A stretch of DNA of 64,000 nucleotides from Bradyrhizobium arachidis (lineage in GTDB: Bacteria; Pseudomonadota; Alphaproteobacteria; Rhizobiales; Xanthobacteraceae). Positions 8,562-17,771 of the stretch are shown here, one piece after another (position 1 is the first letter of the stretch; the number at the start of each line of letters is the position of its first letter). Location of the stretch: contig NZ_CP030050.1 in the NCBI RefSeq assembly GCF_015291705.1, positions 7,006,001 through 7,070,000 on the forward strand. Direction: 5' to 3'. Below the pieces are notes generated by a model that saw only the letters and a program-made list of their open reading frames with translations, was not told the origin of the DNA and did not search any database. Made by a program: the position numbers and the translations under genes.

Positions 8562-9257
8562 CTACTTGGCTGATCCCCCTGAGCGTCCACGCGGTGGGGA
8601 CTGATGGGAGGCCGAGCGCGCGACCTCCATGAAGCGCTGTACGACGTGACTCCCACCCTTTTTACGAAGAAGGCCGAGCTGCGCACGCACGCCTAGGTCG
8701 GAAATCGCCACGAACACCACCCGCTCCGGCCGGACGCTATTCATGCATTCGGGGACGATTGCAACCCCCATCGAGGCGGCCACGAGGTTGATGATTGTCG
8801 AAAGCTGCGGTGCCTGTTGGGTAATCCGAGGTGAGAAGCCTTCCTCCCGGCAGGCAGAGAGAATGGCGGCTTGCAGACCCGTGGTGCGACGGCGAAGGAC
8901 AAAGTCCTCGGCCGCCAGTTCGCGAAGTTTGACCGAAGAACGCTGTGCGAATCGATGCTCGCGCGGCATAGCGACAACCATGGGTTCGTCACCTAGCGCG
9001 TCGATAGAGAGTTGGTTGGGTGTGCGGATTGGCGGCCGTACGAATGCGAGGTCCAACCGGCCCTGTTCGACCGCTCCAGCCAATGTCTCCGAAAGATCTT
9101 CTTCCAGGACCAACATCACGTTTGGCCAAGACTGGCGGAACCTGGTCATCACGCTCGCCACGATCGGGCTAAAGGACGCCGACTCGGTGAATCCGACAAT
9201 GACTCGGGTGAATGCGGCCTCGTCGTCGGCGTCCAGCCTCTCTGGCATTGAAACAAC
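8562..9257 (-). pseudogene. LysR-type regulator lacking its DNA-binding domain
   Basis: About 230 residues of a LysR effector domain, from FTRVIVGFTESASF through LAFVRPPIRT and LVAASMGVAIVPECMN to a normal C-terminus. The ~85-residue helix-turn-helix region is missing. At the point where homology ends (about 9250), a plus-strand aconitase sequence begins, also without its N-terminus. The minus frame continues upstream to 9437, but only as antisense of the aconitase. A protein without its DNA-binding domain cannot act as a LysR activator. The remaining domain is close to that of the LysR at 6753-7634. Confidence 0.75.
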
Positions 9258-10848
9258 CTTGGCCGGGCCCCGCAATCCAGCGGAACGCGTCGCATTGGGA
9301 TTTGTTCCAGCCAGCGTGTCCGCCGAGATCAAGCGTCTGCGCGGCGATGCCCCGGTCTCGGTGCCGATAGAAAGCGAGCGTCCCGAAGACGGCGCCATCC
9401 TGATTGCGGCCATCACGTCTTGCACGACCACGGCCAACCCTCAACTTATGGCAGGTGCCGGCCTACTGGCTCGCAACGCTCGGCAACGCGGTTTGACCGT
9501 TCCCTGGTGGGTCAAGACTTCGTTGTCCCCCGGTTCACGCCCTACGGCGGGCTATCTCGCGGACTCAGGGCTGCAGGCGGATCTTGACGCCCTCGGATTT
9601 CACGTGACTGGCTTCGGCTGCATGACCTGCATCGGAAACTCCGGCGAACTCGACGATCGTGTCAACGCGTGCGTGAAGGAATACGGACTGCTCGGCGCTG
9701 CCGTGCTTTCAGGCAATCGGAACTTCGAAGGTCGCGTGCATCCCAGCGTCAAGCTGGCGTACCTAGCTTCGCCTGCGCTCGTTGTTGCCTACGCACTGGC
9801 AGGAACAGTACGACGCAACCTCGAGCGAGAGCCTATCACTGTCGGCCGCAATGATACGCCGGTGTTCCTGGCCGACATCTGGCCAACCCAGCAGCAAATC
9901 GACGATGCGCTCGCGCCCGTAATAGGGCCCAAACTATTCGCCCGCGCCGATTCTGACAACCATGAAGGTCGCATCCTTTGGGACACTGTGTCGACCGGCG
10001 TCTCATCGTCACTCTTCGCTTGGTCAGGGAAATCCACCTACCTACGCCGTCCGCCGTACCTCGACGGCATGAAGATGGACAAGCCGGCTGCTGAGAATAT
10101 CTACGGCGCCCGCGTGTTTCTTGTCGTTGGCGATCGGGTCACAACGGACCACATTTCCCCTGCGGGCTCTATCTCAGAGGACAGTGTGGCGGGCCAGTAC
10201 CTGCGGGCGCATGGAGTCCGCCGCGCAGACTTCAATCAGTTCAATACGCGACGAGGCAATCACGAAGTGATGATTCGTGGCGGCTTCAGCAACCCGGGAC
10301 TTGTAAACGAGCTCTTGGCCCCCCAAGGCATCAAGGGTGGCTATGTGCGGATCCAGCCGGAGGGCGAAGTCCTCCCCGTCTTTGATGCGGCGATGCGGTA
10401 TGACAAGCGTCATGTGCCCCTCGTGGTAGTTGCCGGCAAGGAGTACGGGGCCGGTTCCAGTCGGGACTGGGCGGCGAAGGCTACCGCGCTTCTGGGGATC
10501 AGGTCCGTGATTGCCGAAAACTTCGAGCGCATCCACCGCAACAACCTGATCAGCATGGGCATCTGGCCCCTTGAGTTCACATCGGGTCTGACTCGCCGTG
10601 ACCTCGCGCTAGACGGCTCCGAGGAGTTGGACATCCTGGGTCTGGACTGCGAGCTCAAACCAACCGCGGGCGTGACGCTTGTCGTCCGGAGGGGCGATGG
10701 AAGCTCGCAAGCCTTTCAGTTGATCGTCAAGGTCGACACGCAGGCAGCACTGCAGTCGTTGCGGCACGGCGGAGTGCTGCCGCAAACGCTGCGTGAACTT
10801 GAGGAAACGACACGCCGCGCAGGCCAAAGTCGCATGCGATCCGTGTAA
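9250..10848 (+). pseudogene. Aconitase (AcnA type) lacking its N-terminal third
   Basis: Homology starts at TTLAGPRNPAERV, which corresponds to the SLAGPKRPQDRV motif some 360 residues into normal AcnA of about 890. The rest is well kept. Cluster cysteines are in SCTTTANP (normally SCTNTSNP) and GCMTCIGNSG, and the C-terminal swivel domain has GAGSSRDWAAK and the ribosome-facing end. The first domain, with substrate-binding residues, and the promoter are gone. The frame is open well upstream (to 8743), but only because it crosses the antisense of the LysR remnant. In a methylcitrate pathway such an enzyme would hydrate 2-methyl-cis-aconitate, so this was probably a functional partner of PrpD/PrpB. 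Now presumed inactive. Confidence 0.75.
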
Positions 10849-11090
10849 GCCGCTTGAGGCTGCGGCCAACGCGCTTGACCGCCACCTGCAGAAGCGCCTC
10901 CAGCACACAAACCCAATCGAGGGTTGGTTGGACCCGAGCAGCGCGGCATCCAACGTCCGCAAGGACGAAAAACAAGCGAAGGAGACATAGACATTCCCAT
11001 CCGCCGACCGCTCCCCTTGATGCCTTCTGCCTGCCCCACGAAGGCGCGGCGCCGCACGCAGCGGCTCATTAACTGTCCAGGAATTAGATC

Positions 11091-12053
11091 ATGATCAAGA
11101 AGTTGGCAGCTCTCGCGGCCATGTGCATCCTTCCGCTTTCCGGTTTCGCTCAGGCGCGATGGCCGGACAAGCCAGTCCGCATCATCGTGCCTTGGGCGCC
11201 CGGTGGAATGACTGACGGTGTGGCTCGTATGCTTGCCACCAAACTTGCAACCCAGCTGAAGCAGCCCTTCATCGTCGAAAATCGGCCCGGCGCTGGCGGC
11301 ATGATCGCCGCGGACTTTGTCGCGAAGGCCCCCGCGGACGGATACACACTTCTGTTCGCCTCTGCTGCGATCACTGTGAACTCCACGCTGATGGCATCGC
11401 AGTTCAAGATCGATGCGCGCAAGGACTACACGCCCATCATCCTGGCGGCGTCCGAGCCGCTCGTGTTGACAGTGCCAGCATCTTCCAACGCAAAGTCGGT
11501 CGCTGACCTAGTGCGACTCTCCAAGGCGAATAGCTCTGGGCTAAGTGCTTCGCACGGCGGCATCGGAACCACGAGCCACATCGCCGCCGAGATGTTCGCG
11601 CAGCAGGCTGGCGCAAAGGTGATCTCCGTTGCGTACAAGGGCGGCGCGCCGGCGACGACGGCATTGCTGACTGGAGAGGTCCAATTCAGTTTTGCCAATC
11701 TGGCAACCGTCAAACCCCATATGGAAGCCGGCACGCTGCGCGGCTTGGCGGTGACTTCGGAGAAGCGCTCCAGCGTTCTGCCCAATCTGCCTACTATGGC
11801 GTCCACACTCCCGAACTTTGAAACAGGCAACTGGTTTGGTCTCTTGGGCCCGCGTGGGATGCCCATTGATGTCGTCAAGAAGTTGAACCAGTCAGCTGTC
11901 CAAGTTCTAAATGCGGACGATGTTCGAGAGTCGATTAGCAAGACCGGCGGCGAGATCGTGGCAAGTACACCGGAACAGTTCGAGCGACATCTGGCCGAAG
12001 AAGTCGGGCGATATGCCCAAGTGATCAAGAAGGCCGAAATCAAACCCAATTGA
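11091..12053 (+). CDS. Bug/TctC-family periplasmic binding protein
   Basis: 320 residues with a Sec signal peptide (MIKKLAALAAMCILPLSGFA, cleaved near Gln21). The Bug fold signatures are WPDKPVRIIVPWAPGG, ENRPGAGGMIAADFVA, ADGYTLL and VAYKGGAPATTALLTGEV. These proteins bind small carboxylates for TctAB-type tripartite transporters or for sensing; no tctA/tctB membrane genes lie nearby. The gene is intact while its neighbours (aconitase, PrpB-like gene) are broken. The neighbourhood suggests a tricarboxylate ligand. The 242-bp gap upstream shows no gene. Confidence 0.85.
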   Translation: MIKKLAALAAMCILPLSGFAQARWPDKPVRIIVPWAPGGMTDGVARMLATKLATQLKQPFIVENRPGAGGMIAADFVAKAPADGYTLLFASAAITVNSTLMASQFKIDARKDYTPIILAASEPLVLTVPASSNAKSVADLVRLSKANSSGLSASHGGIGTTSHIAAEMFAQQAGAKVISVAYKGGAPATTALLTGEVQFSFANLATVKPHMEAGTLRGLAVTSEKRSSVLPNLPTMASTLPNFETGNWFGLLGPRGMPIDVVKKLNQSAVQVLNADDVRESISKTGGEIVASTPEQFERHLAEEVGRYAQVIKKAEIKPN

Positions 12054-12136
12054 AATGAGGGTGACTGCGATGCGACCGGATCCGAGCGCGGAACCGGCCC
12101 CTCTTCTCCTTCAACAAGTTTTTAGGAACGAACCCA

Positions 12137-12723
12137 ATGGCCCAAGCAGAACTCGGAAAAGCACTGCGCGACCATCTAGAGGCTCGTCGCGAATTGCTCG
12201 TGCCCGGCGCGGGAAATGCACTCGCGGCTCGAGTCATTGAGTCCATGGGTTTCAAGGCGGTCTATCTGGGCGGCGCCGGGTTGACCAACAACTTCTACGG
12301 CATCCCCGCCGTGGGTTTTATTAACCTCAACGACATCGCCTCCCATACCGCCGCGGTACGTGATTCAATCGAACTGCCTGATCGTTGATGCGGACACCGG
12401 ATTCGGGAATGCGATCAATGTACGCCAAACGGTGCGCACGCTCGAGCGAGCTGGCGCCAATGCGATTCGGTTGGAGGATCAAGTGGCTCCCAAGAAGTGT
12501 GGCCACTTTGCAGGGAAGGATGTCATCGAAGAGCGCGAAAATGGTCGGCAAGATCAGGCTTCCGCTCGCTACCGCCATCTTCGGCGTGCTGAACGCGGAG
12601 ATGTCGGCCCTCTGGCCTAATATTACCGAAAAGAAAGACCCCTTACCTGATGCCGCCGCGTTTGACGGTACCCCAGGCAAATTCGAAGCCTACTTTTCAA
12701 AGCTACCGGGAGCAGGAAGCTGA
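12137..12723 (+). pseudogene. Broken PrpB-like (ICL/PEP mutase family) gene
   Basis: Three consecutive pieces of one protein lie in different frames. The N-terminus runs to about 12375 (LLVPGAGNALAARVIESMGF, AVYLGGAGLTNNFYGIP). The next piece has DADTGFGNAINV and VAPKKCGH (12384-12515). A C-terminal stretch, FGVLNAEMSALWPNITEKKD, ends at 12723. Frameshifts occur near 12375 and 12540, and about 100 residues between the KKCGH loop and the C-terminus are deleted. It starts 84 bases after the Bug protein, so it was probably cotranscribed with it. It cannot encode an active enzyme. Confidence 0.75.
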
Positions 12724-12852
12724 TGCAGATCTGAGCCGTTTCGTTCGGCGGCTTGCACGCTAAGCAGGAATTGATCGATATCCTAGTGCAGCTTGGAAGA
12801 TCGGCTGCTCATATCCTCGGCCGCAGTGAGGAGCAAGTTAATCCCGAGCAGG

Positions 12853-13641
12853 ATGGCCAAAGAGCAGTTGGTCGTTCTGACCGCCGAGATCGCCCTTCAA
12901 GCGCAAACAGGTGCGCCTATGCGATGCACTTTTCAAGCTTTCGTTGACAGGCTGGTGGAGAGCAAGAGTCCTGATGACCTGAGACAAGCTATGGCAAAAG
13001 CAGCCTCGGCCCTCGACCTCTGCTCGTTCGCATATCTTGCGCCACCCCGGACAGGAAGTGCCACACCGCTGTTGATCTCAAGCTATCCGACAACGTGGAC
13101 TTCCCATTACTTGCGCCGAAACTATGAGCGCATCGATCCCGTCCTTGCTCAGGCATTTCGTCGCCCAGAGCCATTTCGATGGGGGGAAGGGCTTGGTCCC
13201 GCGACGAGGTCGGATGAGGAGAGAGAGATGTTCGAGGAAGCAGCCAAATTTGGCCTGCGCTGCGGATTCACTATACCCGTTCATGACAGCGAAGGGGCCT
13301 TTGCAGCCGTTACGTTTGCAACCGACGAATGCCGTGCTTCGTTCGAGCGCACGATAGACAATCAGATGTGGGCTTTGCAGCTGATGGCCATGTCCTTCCA
13401 CGCTCATGTGCGCCGCAAACTAGCGCCTGACGTCAGCATAGGTGGTGCTACTCTGTCACGGCGCGAAATCCAATGTCTGAAGTGGGCAGCGGAAGGCAAG
13501 TCTGCATGGGAAGCGGGTCGGATTATGGGAATATCTCAGCACACCGTAGCCTTCCACCTCGAAAACGCGAAGGCAAAGCTTGGCGTCAGGTCGACAATAC
13601 AGGCGGTCGCCCGTATAGCGGCGGCAAACCGATCCTTATAA
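12853..13641 (+). CDS. traR: LuxR-family quorum-sensing activator (TraR type)
   Basis: About 262 residues. The N-terminal autoinducer-binding domain carries the family spacing of Tyr, Trp, Tyr and Asp (SSYPTTWTSHYL, then YERIDPVL), which contacts the acyl-homoserine lactone. The C-terminal GerE helix-turn-helix begins LSRREIQCLKWAAEGKS and includes GISQHTVAFHLENAKAKL. The start is unsure: ATG 12853 is used, but ATG 12919 (MRCTFQAFVDRL) also fits the family, and 12793 is the longest reading. It lies 97 bases upstream of an AHL synthase on the same strand, the usual traR-traI pairing of rhizobial ICEs, where TraR with AHL turns on excision and transfer. Confidence 0.85.
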   Translation: MAKEQLVVLTAEIALQAQTGAPMRCTFQAFVDRLVESKSPDDLRQAMAKAASALDLCSFAYLAPPRTGSATPLLISSYPTTWTSHYLRRNYERIDPVLAQAFRRPEPFRWGEGLGPATRSDEEREMFEEAAKFGLRCGFTIPVHDSEGAFAAVTFATDECRASFERTIDNQMWALQLMAMSFHAHVRRKLAPDVSIGGATLSRREIQCLKWAAEGKSAWEAGRIMGISQHTVAFHLENAKAKLGVRSTIQAVARIAAANRSL

Positions 13642-13661
13642 TCGTAGAAAACTGGTGACGC

Positions 13662-13681
13662 ACCTCCGGATCTAAGGAGGT
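13662..13681. promoter_or_regulatory. Dyad between traR and traI
   Basis: ACCTCC (13662-13667), eight bases, GGAGGT (13676-13681): a 20-bp dyad in the 97-bp gap upstream of the AHL synthase start. The length fits a lux/tra-box-like operator for TraR. As RNA it is also a hairpin that would sequester a Shine-Dalgarno-like GGAGGT. Position supports control of traI, but the sequence is not the Agrobacterium tra-box consensus. Confidence 0.35.
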
Positions 13682-13738
13682 TGTGATCCGCAATGTATCG
13701 CTTCAATACTCCAGTGCCAATCGCCTTGGAGACCTAGG

Positions 13739-14368
13739 ATGATGCAGATAATCACACCGGATTTGTATGGAGCGTTTGCAGAAGATCTGTCGGAAATGCA
13801 TCGGCTGAGGTACCGCGTGTTCAAAGAGCGACTAGATTGGGACGTCCAAACAAGCGGGGATATGGAGGTCGATGAGTTCGACGCGCTCCATCCTGTGTAT
13901 TTGATTCAGCGCGCAAGCAACTACCGCATTCAGGGCTGCGTACGACTTCTTCCATCCGTTGGTCCGATCATGCTGCGAGATACTTTCCCCTCGTTACTCG
14001 ATGGAAGTCCCTTCGAACCCGACCGATCCATTTGGGAAAGCAGCCGCTTCGCGCTTGATGTTGATTTCGATACCCATACTGCGGTGAAGGGGCTCAGCAG
14101 CGCTACCTACGAGCTCTTCGCAGGCATGATCGAGTTTGGCCTTTCGCGGCGGCTCACGGGTATCATCACGGTGACGGATGCTCGTATGGAGCGCATCCTG
14201 CGTCGCGCGGGGTGGCCCCTTCGTCGCGTCGGGCAGCCGAGGACATTGGGAAGCACATTAGCCGTTGCCGGCTATCTTGAAATCTCGATGGATTGCCTGA
14301 TCCGAGTTCGTAGTCCGGGAAGGCTTCAGTCACCTATCCTTTGGGAACCGGTTCTGAAGGTCGGCTAG
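13739..14368 (+). CDS. traI: Acyl-homoserine-lactone synthase (LuxI family)
   Basis: 209 residues, normal for LuxI/TraI. Invariant residues are visible: Arg in LRYRVFKERLDW, Trp35, the acidic pair in VDEFDALHPVYL, Arg in CVRLLP and the Glu-Ser-Ser-Arg motif WESSRFAL. The enzyme joins an acyl-ACP chain to S-adenosylmethionine and releases the AHL signal for the adjacent TraR. Two ATGs lie in tandem (13739, 13742); either gives the same protein. It forms the quorum module with traR. Base composition is lower in G+C than in the trb operon, as is usual for such modules. Confidence 0.9.
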   Translation: MMQIITPDLYGAFAEDLSEMHRLRYRVFKERLDWDVQTSGDMEVDEFDALHPVYLIQRASNYRIQGCVRLLPSVGPIMLRDTFPSLLDGSPFEPDRSIWESSRFALDVDFDTHTAVKGLSSATYELFAGMIEFGLSRRLTGIITVTDARMERILRRAGWPLRRVGQPRTLGSTLAVAGYLEISMDCLIRVRSPGRLQSPILWEPVLKVG

Positions 14369-14409
14369 GACTCCTGCCCGGGGCCCTCCACATTAGATAG
14401 GCGAACAGC

Positions 14410-15342
14410 ATGACGCGCGCTATTAAAGCGATGGCCATTAGCCTGCATCATCTACGATCGGCTGTAGCTGCGGCCGACTGCGGAAGCTTTCGACAAGCGG
14501 CTGACCTCCTGACCGTTCGGCATTCCGTGTTAAGTCGCTCGATCAAACAGTTTGAACACCTAGTGGGAGTTTCTCTGTTTGAGCGCTCAACCGGAGGCGT
14601 TGTGCCAACTGTTGCTGGACGCCGGATCCTACGAATCGCACAGATGATCCTTGAGCAAGTCGACACTTTGGTCGTAATCGGGCGAACCAGCGGCGATGGC
14701 GAGGTTGGTCGACTGGCCATTGGTTTTTGTACATCGATGTCGGCCGGGAACCTGCGCGCCAGCTTAGTAGAATTTAAGAAGCGCTTTCCGCAAGTTGAGC
14801 TGGCAACCATGGAGCGTTCCCGCCTTCGAATGGTCAGCGCGCTTCGTAGCGGGACGCTCGACGTAATTATCACTCCTGGGCGCCTGTCGTCAGCTGACTG
14901 TAGAAGTCTCATGCTCTGGAGTGAGCGCGTCATGGTTTCAATGCCTGCGGACCATCCATTGGCAGCTCGAGAGACCGTTTTTTGGACGGACCTTCGAAAT
15001 GAAACCGTTCTCCTAAGCCAATACGACCCTGGGCGCGAACTTGAGGACTTGTTGACATCAAAGCTTTCGCTTCCTGAGGACCGTCCCAAGATTGAGTGGC
15101 ATGACGTCAGTCGCGGTATCATCAAGAGCTTAGTCAGTACAGGAATGGGCGTCAGTCTCGTAATGGAGTCAGACGTCGGCGCGAGTTTCGCCGGGCTGGT
15201 GTACCGAGAGTTACGAGACGGAACTGGGCCAAGTCGAGTAGACTTCTGTGCTCATAGGAGAGCTGACAACGAGAACCCGGTGTTGCTCAATTTCTTGGAC
15301 ATATTGACTGAACGCTATCCGACACCTACGTCGCGCGACTGA
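14410..15342 (+). CDS. LysR-type transcriptional regulator
   Basis: 310 residues (303 if ATG 14431, MAISLHHL, is used). It has an N-terminal helix-turn-helix with HHLRSAVAAADCGSFRQAAD and SVLSRSIKQFEHLVGVSLFERS, then the effector domain (IGFCTSMSAGNLR ... STGMGVSLVMESDVG). It lies between traI and the end of the trb operon, and its last 28 coding bases overlap the 3' end of the convergent DUF2274 gene. LysR genes of this kind are frequent beside trbI in alphaproteobacterial ICEs. The target is unknown. Confidence 0.85.
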   Translation: MTRAIKAMAISLHHLRSAVAAADCGSFRQAADLLTVRHSVLSRSIKQFEHLVGVSLFERSTGGVVPTVAGRRILRIAQMILEQVDTLVVIGRTSGDGEVGRLAIGFCTSMSAGNLRASLVEFKKRFPQVELATMERSRLRMVSALRSGTLDVIITPGRLSSADCRSLMLWSERVMVSMPADHPLAARETVFWTDLRNETVLLSQYDPGRELEDLLTSKLSLPEDRPKIEWHDVSRGIIKSLVSTGMGVSLVMESDVGASFAGLVYRELRDGTGPSRVDFCAHRRADNENPVLLNFLDILTERYPTPTSRD

Positions 15343-15554
15343 GCTAGACGTCGCAGTTTGGCGAATCCACGATCTGTCGCCATGAACCTCGCCAGCATCG
15401 GCGCGATTAATCTGGTCGGATCAGCAGGGTGACCGGTATCGCGCGCCAGGGCGTCTGCATACGCGACGAGGTCCCGATGGACCGATGCCGGCAATTCCGC
15501 GGTCACCTTGACCGGCTTATCGTCCGGAAGCGCTGTAATTTTCAGCTTCGCCAT
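15315..15554 (-). CDS. DUF2274 family protein, trb-operon companion
   Basis: 79 residues starting at ATG 15554 (MAKLKITALPDDKPVKV), eight bases after trbI. DUF2274 proteins are small, soluble and almost always encoded just downstream of trbI in this T4SS type; their function is unknown. The pattern of a short strand (VKVTAEL) followed by two helices (ASVHRDLVAYADALARD and PTRLIAPMLARFMATDRGF) is reminiscent of ribbon-helix-helix proteins, which is my inference. It is the last gene of the trb operon and converges on the LysR gene with a 28-base overlap. Confidence 0.8.
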   Translation of the reverse strand: MAKLKITALPDDKPVKVTAELPASVHRDLVAYADALARDTGHPADPTRLIAPMLARFMATDRGFAKLRRLAQSRDVGVG

Positions 15555-15561
15555 ATGGTTG

Positions 15562-16779
15562 CTATCCTCTGTAGGGCTCGAGACGGAGATCGCGATTGAC
15601 AATGACCCGGACCCGGAAGCCCGGCCGGACGGTCAATGTCGGCTGAATATTGAGGCTGCGCCGAACGACCTGCTGGCCGGTCTGATTCAGTGAGCCGGCG
15701 GCACCGCGCCGCAATGTCTGGATGATTGCGCTGTTGTCGCTATTGGTATCGGAGCCCGCACCCAACTCCGTGCCGACAGCCAGGAATGTCGATAGCGCGG
15801 CCGCTTTGAACAATTCGCCCCAGCGGTTATCGACCTCGTCTTGCAGACCTACATAACCTGCGGCATCAGCTCCAGGCTGCCGCTCAAGCACGATCGAACG
15901 ACCGCTCGGCATGATCAGCCGGGTCCAAACGAGTAACACGCGCGACTGACCGAATGTAACCTGACTGTCGGAGGTACCGATCAGACGCGCGCCTTGTGGG
16001 ATCAGCAGAAAGCGCCCCGTCGGCGTGTCATACACATTTTCGGTGACCTGTGCCGTGATTTGCCCCGGCAGATCCGAGCGAATGCCCGTGATGAGTGCGC
16101 CGGGAATCACCGTCCCTGCCTGAACCGCATAAGGTGAGGCTGCTTTCGCGATACGATCCGGGCTGGTGGTGCGGCGATCGACCGGAGCGTTGACGAAGGT
16201 GAGCTTTCGATCCTGCGCATTCGGCCCGAATCCATCGTCATCGTCGAATCTTGTCGCCGGTGGGAGGCCCCGATCGCCTGCTGGCGGCTGAGTGCTGGCG
16301 GCCGAGGTCTCCCGGACGTTCGTCGATGAGAACAGACGGCTGACGCGTGCCGCTTCCCTTTCCTGATCCCGGCGCTGCTGCTCCTGGTCGGGCGCGCCGG
16401 CGGCTGATGTCGGGAACTGTCCCTGAGCGGACAAGATCGGTCTACCAAGATCGCCGAGCAGCGGCGGGCCGAGTTGCGGTACCTGGCGGGGGATGCCGGC
16501 GTAATCGCGCGGCAACGCGGTAATGCTCTCCGCGATATTGCGATGCTCGGTGCTATAGAGCTCGTCCGGCCTGAAACTCGCTGTCCTGTTGCTCTGGAGG
16601 GCCCACAGGACCGCTCCAGCGACAATGATCAATCCCAGCGCACTCCCCGCCAACAGGACCTTTCGCGAAAGGCGGGTCACGCGTGGATATTCAGGCCTCA
16701 GCCGGAACTCCGTCGCCAGTTCGTCGGAAGTTTGCGCCTCAGCCCGTGGCTGGCTCCCCTGCTGGCGCCGAGCGTTCAT
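15562..16779 (-). CDS. trbI: TrbI, VirB10-like T4SS channel protein
   Basis: 405 residues. A cytoplasmic tail (1-41), one membrane segment (about 42-63, VLLAGSALGLIIVAGAVLWAL), a proline/glutamine-rich linker (about 90-190), then the VirB10 beta-barrel domain (about 215-400) with AGTVIPGALITGIRSDLPGQ, LLIPQGARLIGTSDSQV and FRVRVIVNRDL. VirB10/TrbI spans both membranes and gates the outer core complex. Its start overlaps the trbG stop by four bases. Full length and apparently intact. Confidence 0.95.
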   Translation of the reverse strand: MNARRQQGSQPRAEAQTSDELATEFRLRPEYPRVTRLSRKVLLAGSALGLIIVAGAVLWALQSNRTASFRPDELYSTEHRNIAESITALPRDYAGIPRQVPQLGPPLLGDLGRPILSAQGQFPTSAAGAPDQEQQRRDQEREAARVSRLFSSTNVRETSAASTQPPAGDRGLPPATRFDDDDGFGPNAQDRKLTFVNAPVDRRTTSPDRIAKAASPYAVQAGTVIPGALITGIRSDLPGQITAQVTENVYDTPTGRFLLIPQGARLIGTSDSQVTFGQSRVLLVWTRLIMPSGRSIVLERQPGADAAGYVGLQDEVDNRWGELFKAAALSTFLAVGTELGAGSDTNSDNSAIIQTLRRGAAGSLNQTGQQVVRRSLNIQPTLTVRPGFRVRVIVNRDLRLEPYRG

Positions 16780-17771
16780 GATGACGGCTTCCCATCGGTC
16801 CGGACAATTCTGACCTTCTGCTGGTGCTCGCCTCCCAAACGCAATTCAGCGGCGGCGAACAATCGATCGACAATCAGCAAATTGCCGTAAGCGCGATAAT
16901 TGACGAGTTCAGTTTTGCCATCAGCCCCCAGGACGAACAACGGCGGCATCTCGCCTTGAACGATGCCCTGCGGGAATTCGACATAGACTTTTCGCCCGTC
17001 GTCATAGGCCGCTAGTGGGCGCCAGGGCGGAGTGTCACCCTCTATGGTATAGCGGAGGCGGCGCTGCGAAGGATCGGGCAGAACCGGCGTCAGCGGTGAC
17101 GATCGCGCCTTCCCTTGTCTCTCCTCCGGGTAATACCAGGCCACAGAGGGCATATAGGGCTTCTCGCGCGAACGAAGCTCGATCAAGTACGTACGCCGGT
17201 CGGTATTGATGACGAGGTTGGTTTCGATCAAGGCGCGGGTGGGCTTGACCAGAACATGGACGCGGCGCGTGTCACCGCTCCCGCTCTCGGTATCACCCAC
17301 CACCCAGCGCACGGTATCACCGGCAGCGATCGGCCCGGAGCCGACCAGTCGCTCGCCCTCCTCCAGCGAGATGTCCGTAATCTGCCCCGGTGCCGCATAG
17401 ACCTGATAGAGCGCGCCGGCGCTGAAGCTATAGATCTGAGCCGCGTTGAAATATCCGCGCTTCCGCGGCTCAACCCGCGCGGCGCTATTAGCCGCTTCGA
17501 TCCTGGTCACCGGCTCGACGTCTTCTTTGACTCCTGATCTGCCGCCCAGAGCCGGCTTCCATGTCGGCGGAATATGAATCGGACGCGGCCGCTCATCGGC
17601 TGGCGCTGGCGCCAACGGCGGCACCTCGGCGTCGTAAGCGATTTCAGGCGGGACGAACGTTGAGCAACCGCCAAGCATACAGGTGAGAAGAACGATCGCC
17701 GGAACGCGACTCTTTGTTTGCGACGTCGCTCTGGCTACGACTGCGTGGGGATCGAAGGCCTTCGAACTCAT
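16776..17771 (-). CDS. trbG: TrbG, VirB9-like T4SS outer-core protein
   Basis: 331 residues starting at ATG 17771, which overlaps the trbF stop as ATGA. The N-terminus carries a signal sequence ending in a lipobox-like LGGC (LLTCMLGGCSTF), so it may be lipidated. VirB9/TrbG features follow: YSFSAGALYQVYAAPGQITDI, LEEGERLVG, GDTVRW and VLVKPTRALIETNLVI in the N-terminal domain, and the C-terminal outer-membrane domain RRLRYTIEGDTPPWRP to the end. It assembles with TrbI/VirB10 in the outer core. Confidence 0.95.
   Translation of the reverse strand: MSSKAFDPHAVVARATSQTKSRVPAIVLLTCMLGGCSTFVPPEIAYDAEVPPLAPAPADERPRPIHIPPTWKPALGGRSGVKEDVEPVTRIEAANSAARVEPRKRGYFNAAQIYSFSAGALYQVYAAPGQITDISLEEGERLVGSGPIAAGDTVRWVVGDTESGSGDTRRVHVLVKPTRALIETNLVINTDRRTYLIELRSREKPYMPSVAWYYPEERQGKARSSPLTPVLPDPSQRRLRYTIEGDTPPWRPLAAYDDGRKVYVEFPQGIVQGEMPPLFVLGADGKTELVNYRAYGNLLIVDRLFAAAELRLGGEHQQKVRIVRTDGKPSS

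Noticed and set aside
8743..10848. A single 701-residue aconitase-like protein
   Set aside because: Only the part from about 9250 is aconitase; the rest is antisense to a LysR remnant, so a chimera is an artefact of an open frame.
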